From Gari tellinella (taxonomy: Eukaryota; Mollusca; Bivalvia; Cardiida; Psammobiidae), in assembly GCA_922989275.2 (NCBI GenBank), contig OV277868.1, forward strand, positions 23,122,291 to 23,186,290: DNA of 64,000 nt, in the 5' to 3' direction. This document shows positions 62,282 through 64,000 of the stretch, piece after piece. A program made the translations under genes and the position numbers. The first letter of the stretch is position 1, and the number at the start of each line of letters is the position of its first letter. A model generated the notes under the pieces. The model was given only the letters and a program-made list of their open reading frames with translations, did not search any database and had not been told where the DNA came from.

Positions 62282-62289
62282 GTAAGTGC

Positions 62290-62431
62290 GTTTACTGTTT
62301 CATCACCAATATTATTACGAACTTTTTTCTATGGACAACCAATTTCTTCCGAGGCCCACATGGAAGATTGGGCTTGCCTAAATGTGTAGCCTCAGTAAAT
62401 AAAGTCGTTATTATTATTATTATTATTATTA
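62290..62431 (+). mobile_element. Possible LINE 3' end with (TTA)n tail
   Basis: GGCTTGCCTAAATGTGTAGC, CTCAGTAAATAAAGTCG then (TTA)n at 62409-62431. It has the form of a LINE 3' end, but no coding part is recognised. Confidence 0.45.
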
Positions 62432-62523
62432 ATTTCAAAGAATTCATGCAGTTGTCTGAAGGACAACTAAAATTATCAGACTGTATTATCATTCTGCAGA
62501 ACTCTTGTCTATAATGCTTTTTA

Positions 62524-62829
62524 TACTCCCACCTCTAAAGGTGGTTATATATTGGCATGGCCCTGTCCGTTCATTTGTTAGTATGTCCGTCCGTTCATTT
62601 GTCTGTTCGCCCGTCAACATTTGGCTTAATTGTCTGCAGTTTTTCAGGAAAACTATTTGAAGGATATTATTGAAACTTCACACATGTTATATACACCAGG
62701 ATCTGAAGCTGAGTCAAGTTTTAGGATCATTCCATTTGTCGTTACAGAATTATCTGCCCTTAAGGTACTCAAATAGGCTATAAGTCTGTCAGTGGGAGTA
62801 TAATGGACCGTTTGCGATGCTCTCGTTGT
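62524..62829. repeat. Dispersed repeat related to 54905
   Basis: ACTCCCACCTCTAAAGGTGG (inverted repeat start), CAGGATCTGAAGCTGAGTCA, AATTATCTGCCCTTAAGGTA and CGATGCTCTCGTTGT end. Confidence 0.7.
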
Positions 62830-64000
62830 AAATGGTGAAGACTCAGATCAGGCAAGTCCGGAAGGATCAGGCTGTCCGATCAATATACTGATTTTTAAAT
62901 CAATTGCTGTTAACCAATGCAATAGTTCAAGTTGTAGATATTCGTAGTGGGTGGAATATTCACAAGAAGATGTAATATCCTACAGGAACGTATATAGATA
63001 GGGACTGGCCACTTCTTATATAATCGGTTATTTTATCGATTTATCTCTGTCTTCCCTTTCGCCGCGGTAGATAAGCGGGTGTAGCCGTTTTGGGTAGGTA
63101 AGCCTCTTGCCGCTACATTTTTAGATAACAGATAAGCTCATTTCAGTAATTAATGCGTGCAGCTCCGAACGGCGTGTCCAAGTAAAACAATATTTGTCAC
63201 TTATTTAGTCAATTTTTGTAAGTGTTATTAAATCGAGGGAAGCAATCCTCAAAATAGACATTAAATAGCTTAAAATACCGAATCTCTCCATACCTCCAGA
63301 GACGTACATAAATAATCAATTTCTATAGTTCCCTTTGTGTACAGCTCCCAAGTTAATTAATCCGTAATTGAACAATTACACAATGAACCATCTTCAACAC
63401 CTCTAGACTTGAACCTAACACCGGCTAGGCCGTTACGTCACTGTAAATGATTTGTCCAGATGAATGTGTTCACAATCTAATTTAAACGCGCAAGCGTCAA
63501 CAGTTAGTACACACACAAATTAGCTGCTCTAAATAGCCGCGAGATGTGTAGGTTATTTCTCCCAAAGATTAACACTGACCTGTGTTTTAGTGTCAATTCA
63601 CCAGGCTTGAAATTGAATTTCTGTGAATCTGGATTTCTGTTTAAAGTTACAATTACAATTTATTTTGTATATTGATACAGAATAGGAGATTAGGACAGCA
63701 TTCGCGGGAACTTATGCTGCGATATTTAAGCCCGCATAACTCGACAGATGGCTGCGAATAAATGGTAATTATTATAATTGGTATTCTCTTGTGGTGTGTT
63801 TGTTTAATATTAACCTGGTTAGTTATCAGTGAAAGTATTAAGTAATTAACGTTTCTCATCAATAAATTTTCAAACACGTTCTATAGGACGCTTCACACGG
63901 CATCGCAGCTCATTTTTCAAATTCTGCAAAACATATTAATTACACAGATTAGATATGCAACCATAAAATAAATGATTATAGATCTACATGATTGCAGACA
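62830..64000. other. Intron to window end, no recognised feature
   Basis: The donor at 62282 opens an intron whose acceptor is beyond the window. One half core II-like word occurs at 62835 (TGAAGACTCAGATCAGGC). Nothing else is supported. Confidence 0.5.

Noticed and set aside
4566..61948. Hairpin cores as rho-independent terminators or miRNA genes
   Set aside because: They are repeated inside transposon ends and lie in introns of a eukaryotic gene. A small-RNA role is possible but cannot be claimed from sequence alone.

Overview
The window is one stretch of a metazoan nuclear genome, most likely a bivalve mollusc. The host group is inferred from AT-rich introns packed with short palindromic transposons, tRNA-derived SINEs and the 'AGCTCACC...GGTGAGCTA' repeats I associate with bivalves; it is not proven. 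There are no bacterial-style operons. One protein-coding gene runs left to right through almost the whole window (first exon seen at 507, last at 62281). It is incomplete at both ends: no signal peptide or start codon on the left, no stop codon on the right.

I reconstructed 32 exons by hand, about 5.75 kb of coding sequence or roughly 1,900 residues. Every junction has a GT donor and AG acceptor and every intron phase matches, so the frame stays open throughout. The first ten exons (507-30143) each encode one thrombospondin type-1 repeat as a symmetric phase 1-1 exon of 168 or 171 nt. A 37-nt microexon (31065) leads into a receptor-for-egg-jelly (REJ)-like ectodomain (33518-49900). Next come a GPS/GAIN autoproteolysis motif (49381-50855), the first membrane helix, a PLAT domain (52408-54876), and further helices and cytosolic loops up to the start of the polycystin channel domain (62111-62281). 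This is a polycystin-1 family receptor (PKD1/PKD1L/PKDREJ type) with an unusual array of TSP1 modules on its ectodomain.

The introns are mostly mobile DNA. By eye I count about 44 copies of one hairpin core (core I, ends like CTTAAAGCAGG...CCTGCTTTAAG) and about 39 of another (core II, CAAACAGT...GATCAGA...TCTGATC...ACTGTTTG). The cores sit inside several families of miniature elements with unrelated ends: type A and type E (both flanked by TTAA, piggyBac-like); types C, D, F, G, H, I and J (TA-flanked with CAGT ends, pogo/Tigger-like); and type B (CAGGG ends with 6-bp target duplications). Type K names longer repeats that open with an AGCTCACC hairpin. Nested insertions are frequent, and several have exact TTAA or TA duplications.

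The long intron between TSP1 repeats 4 and 5 (7.3-17.6 kb) holds a 2-kb decayed Tigger/pogo transposon, a nearly MITE-free 4-kb block with a LINE 3' end, and on the minus strand a broken Crypton-like tyrosine recombinase. Tandem repeats are prominent: a 28-bp array at 3.7 kb, a 61-bp array at 19.4-21.3 kb that repeats the real splice acceptor 31 extra times, a 20/27-bp higher-order array at 27.3-28.5 kb, and a 124-bp triplication of the end of a transmembrane exon at 58.66-59.02 kb.
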